A model generated the notes under the pieces. The model was not told where the DNA came from, did not search any database, and saw only the letters and a list, made by a program, of their open reading frames with translations. From the NCBI GenBank assembly GCA_015494245.1, contig WGBN01000060.1, positions 1-7,969 of the forward strand: a stretch of DNA of 7,969 nucleotides. Reading direction: 5' to 3'. The DNA comes from Saprospiraceae bacterium (GTDB lineage: Bacteria > Bacteroidota > Bacteroidia > Chitinophagales > Saprospiraceae). The translations under genes and the position numbers were made by a program. Positions 5,635 to 7,969 of this stretch are shown one piece after another (the stretch's first letter is position 1; every line of letters begins with the position of its first letter).

Positions 5635-7839
5635 TCAAAAAGTGATTTTCAGGCTAAGGTAGTAATTCCTGCCGGGATTGGGAATGCCGAGGTATTTGAA
5701 GCGGGAGAGGTGATCTATGTAAGTGGCATTGAAAATGTTTTTTATGCCGGCAGAAAGTTCTCCTTTGCTGTGCCCGGGCTCAAAGCGCAGGGACGCCCCG
5801 GCGTGAAACACCTGCCAGGCCGCAGTGGGCGTTTCGAATTGGCCGGTTCTGTCTTGCCTGAATTTGTAGGTGTGTTGTATGTATATGCCGGAAAATCCGA
5901 TTTTGTGCTTGCTCGAAAGCTCAGCGCGCAGGGTGGTGTTGAGCTTTGTCTGGGGGATGAGTGGCAGGGCTTTGCCGTCTTTGTCTTCGGCAAAGACCGC
6001 TGAAAAATCGCTTTTAATGTGCAACCAGTGGATTTGATGGGGGTGGAAGTGTATGCCGAATTCACCTCCATACAGCGAGGCGTCTTTTTGCAGGTATTCG
6101 AAGACGGGATTGCCGTCAATGACGGTATCTGTCGGCGAGAGGAAAATGTAATTCCGGATGTTGGTATAAAAGGGGTTGGCCGACAGCTGGATGTGTTCAT
6201 TGCTGTAATCCACAGAAAAGTCTATTTGCGTGGCGTTTTCATTGACGAGCCCGGGGTTTCCCTTTTCGTAGCGGTTGGTGCCTTCGTGTACGCCATCGGA
6301 GAGCAGCTCTGAGGTGTTAGGCGATCTGAAACCGGTGGACAGGTTGAGGCGCCATTTGGTTTTCCCCCAGCTATAGACGCCTCCGGTAGAGAAGGAAAAA
6401 CCCCGGTAGCGGCGCTCAATTCCGGCGATGTCCTGGGTGGGTATGGCTTTGATTTTTCGCTCGTCGAGACGCAGGCCTGCCTGTAGTTGTACGTTTTCAA
6501 ATTCGACATTCATCAGGCCGAAAATGCCTGCATCGCGCACTTTGGCATCGGGTATTAAGACCTCTTCACCATTGTTTAAGTTTTGCTGCAGCATGCCCTG
6601 GCTACCGAGGATGAAACTGAAAAGGCTTTTGTAAACAGGGCTGTCCCATTTAGCTTGCCAGGTGAAGGTGTTGAGGTGTAAGCCGAGAGCCGGATGCAGT
6701 TTGTCGTCTTCGAACTCTCTGCGGTAGTTTGTGGTGTAGCCCAGGGTCGTCTGGATTTTTGACTCTCCTATGAAAAAGTCGTTCTCAAAGCTGAGGGCGT
6801 GGTCGTTGATGGTTTGAAAAGGCAGGACAAATTGCCGCTCTGCCTTTTGGGTATAGTCAGCATCTTCGGCAATGCCAAAGTCGTTTTGGAGGAAGCTGTA
6901 TCGCAGGTTGGAAATCCAGTTGGAAGTGTTGAAACCCCAGGCTGCTTTCAGGTTTTTTTCGTCGAAGCGGGTGTTGAAGACACGCGTTCCGTCAGGTATT
7001 TGATAATCGGCATGGGAGTTGTAGCCAGCAAAGAGGTTGAATTTGAGTTTGCCTTTGTGGATTTTGAGCCCCAGGTCATTGCTGCTGCCCAGGGTATTGG
7101 ATTGAAAGGCGGTCTGAGCAGAGACCTCTACGGAATTTTCTTTGGCATATCGCTCATCTATGAAGTAGAGTACGCCGCCGAGGGCATCGGCTCCATAGAG
7201 CAGGGAGGCGGGACCTTTGATCACTTCTACATTTTCGATGCCTGTTTCACCTACACCCAAGCCGTGCTCATCGCCCCATTGCTGGTTTTCGATGCGAATA
7301 CCCTGGGCATAGGTTACGATCCTGCTGCCCGACAAGCCTCTGATGACCGGTTTGCCAATACCTGTCCCCGTAGTATTTTGGTCCACACCGGGGATGTTGC
7401 TGATGGCCTCTGCAAGCGTAAGCGGTGCGACTTCCTTCAGGTTTTTCATTTTCAAGTGAGCTACGCTGCTCACCGTAGTCCTTTGTAATTTGCCGACAGG
7501 CGCCGAGACAATCACCTCTTCGAGATTGTAGTGGCTTTCTTCGAGGTAAAAAGTTTTTTGGTGTTCTTTTGAGAGGTTTATGACTTCTTCCAAAGGCTCA
7601 TAGCCCACGTAAGTGATGCGCAGGCGGATTTCTTTTATGCCGTTGAGATCAATCGAAAAAAATCCCTGCTCATCGGCAAGCGTTCCCGATTGCAAATCGG
7701 GGAAATACACTTCTGCAAAGGGAATGGGCTCGTGGGTGTCTTTATCCAGAACCGTACCTGTAAAGAGTTGTGCCTGAGCTGCAAAACTCAGAAAGCAGAA
7801 AAGCAGCGTTGCCGTGAACGCCATGCCTGGCTTTTTCAT
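5635..7839 (-). CDS. TonB-dependent outer-membrane receptor, possibly of a metal (ZnuD-like) type
   Basis: Outer-membrane active transporter driven by TonB, 734 aa from the chosen start. Residues 1-23 are a signal peptide (cleavage likely after AQA). Residues about 25-105 form a carboxypeptidase-regulatory-like beta-sandwich (FTGTVLDKDTHEPIPFAEV ... ITYVGYEP). LEEVIVSA at 106-113 leads into the plug, about 115-230, with LAEAISNIPGV, KPVIRGLSGSRI (163-174), NVEVIKGPASLLYGADALGG (203-222) and FID. The remainder is a 22-strand-type barrel ending in the aromatic residue of LSLKITF. IENQQWGDEHGLG (183-195), the His-rich stretch HFHPHQIHWLH (597-607) and the end HLSRFKYLGIPNPGRNYY recall zinc or other metal receptors of the ZnuD kind, but the substrate is inferred only weakly. 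The frame runs open to a GTG at 7932; the ATG at 7839 is chosen because the signal peptide starts there. It is the first gene of a possible operon with the two glycosyltransferases and the permease. Confidence 0.93.
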   Translation of the reverse strand: MKKPGMAFTATLLFCFLSFAAQAQLFTGTVLDKDTHEPIPFAEVYFPDLQSGTLADEQGFFSIDLNGIKEIRLRITYVGYEPLEEVINLSKEHQKTFYLEESHYNLEEVIVSAPVGKLQRTTVSSVAHLKMKNLKEVAPLTLAEAISNIPGVDQNTTGTGIGKPVIRGLSGSRIVTYAQGIRIENQQWGDEHGLGVGETGIENVEVIKGPASLLYGADALGGVLYFIDERYAKENSVEVSAQTAFQSNTLGSSNDLGLKIHKGKLKFNLFAGYNSHADYQIPDGTRVFNTRFDEKNLKAAWGFNTSNWISNLRYSFLQNDFGIAEDADYTQKAERQFVLPFQTINDHALSFENDFFIGESKIQTTLGYTTNYRREFEDDKLHPALGLHLNTFTWQAKWDSPVYKSLFSFILGSQGMLQQNLNNGEEVLIPDAKVRDAGIFGLMNVEFENVQLQAGLRLDERKIKAIPTQDIAGIERRYRGFSFSTGGVYSWGKTKWRLNLSTGFRSPNTSELLSDGVHEGTNRYEKGNPGLVNENATQIDFSVDYSNEHIQLSANPFYTNIRNYIFLSPTDTVIDGNPVFEYLQKDASLYGGEFGIHFHPHQIHWLHIKSDFSAVFAEDKDGKALPLIPQTKLNTTLRAELSSKHKIGFSGIYIQHTYKFRQDRTGQFETPTAAWQVFHAGASLRFEPGHSKGELSAGIKNIFNATYIDHLSRFKYLGIPNPGRNYYLSLKITF

Positions 7840-7874
7840 GTTGCAGATCTTACGTAAATCAGAGAATTGAGATG

Positions 7875-7902
7875 CTAAGGTAGAGATGCTTTTTGGAACA
7901 AA
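7875..7902 (-). promoter_or_regulatory. Weak candidate promoter for the TonB-dependent receptor
   Basis: On the minus strand a TTTG (7899-7902) is followed after 16 nt by TACCTTAG (7875-7882), one base away from the Bacteroidota -7 consensus TAnnTTTG. The spacing is a little shorter than the usual 17-23 nt. The leader to the ATG at 7839 would be about 30 nt. The position, inside the alternative GTG-started extension, would agree with the downstream ATG as the true start. Supported only by pattern matching. Confidence 0.3.
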
Positions 7903-7969
7903 CTTTTTTAGCAATAAGTTTTTTAAGAGCACTATCCGCTCCTAAATTCCTCTTTGAGCAAACCCATGC

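Noticed and set aside
5473..6003. A 176-codon plus-strand frame bridging the start of GT39 and the end of the receptor gene
   Set aside because: It overlaps two convincing minus-strand genes and has no recognisable motif.
6799..7488. A 229-codon open frame on the plus strand opposite the TonB-dependent receptor
   Set aside because: It lies wholly inside a well-supported gene on the other strand, and its translation shows no recognisable domain. It is a shadow of the receptor's codon pattern.
7932..7969. A minus-strand frame open from the window edge (MGLLKEEFRSG) to a TAG at 7932-7934, possibly the end of an upstream gene
   Set aside because: Only about a dozen codons are visible, and two other frames are equally hard to judge. 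Sequence beyond the window is needed.

Overview
The window looks like ordinary chromosomal DNA from a member of the Bacteroidota, perhaps of the Saprospiria/Cytophagia type given its roughly balanced base composition; the rank below phylum is a guess. Three things point to the phylum. The first gene encodes a secreted protein with a C-terminal sorting domain of the type IX secretion system (YPNP ... LPKGIYFIQI ... end). The last encodes a TonB-dependent receptor with the carboxypeptidase-like N-terminal extension common in this phylum. Starts lack strong Shine-Dalgarno sequences, and one intergenic site matches the Bacteroidota -7 promoter box TAnnTTTG.

All five genes lie on the minus strand, so transcription runs from high to low coordinates: a TonB-dependent outer-membrane receptor (5635-7839); an ArnT/PMT-like GT39 integral-membrane glycosyltransferase (4113-5588); a GT2 polyprenyl-phosphate sugar synthase of the ArnC/GtrB/DPM1 type (3185-4141); an APC-superfamily amino-acid permease (1788-3155); and, after a 105-nt gap, a secreted Asp-box beta-propeller protein (153-1682). 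All five appear full length, with no frameshift or internal stop. No RNA gene, insertion sequence, CRISPR array or phage gene was seen. No stretch of 300 bases is without a gene.

The clearest functional unit is the GT2/GT39 pair, whose reading frames overlap by 29 nt. The GT2 enzyme should load a sugar onto a polyprenyl phosphate at the inner face of the membrane, and the GT39 enzyme should move that sugar to an acceptor (lipid A, another glycan or a protein) on the periplasmic side. The receptor upstream is 46 nt away and the permease downstream 29 nt away, so the four could be one transcription unit. A TAnnTTTG box directly before the permease may instead give it its own promoter. The functional link between receptor, glycosyltransferases and permease is not evident from sequence.

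I found no convincing undescribed system. The points most worth a second look are the orphan ArnC/ArnT-like pair linked to a receptor, the Asp-box protein that lacks sialidase hallmarks, the metal-receptor-like features of the TonB-dependent protein, and a short GCGG-rich tandem repeat at 43-80.
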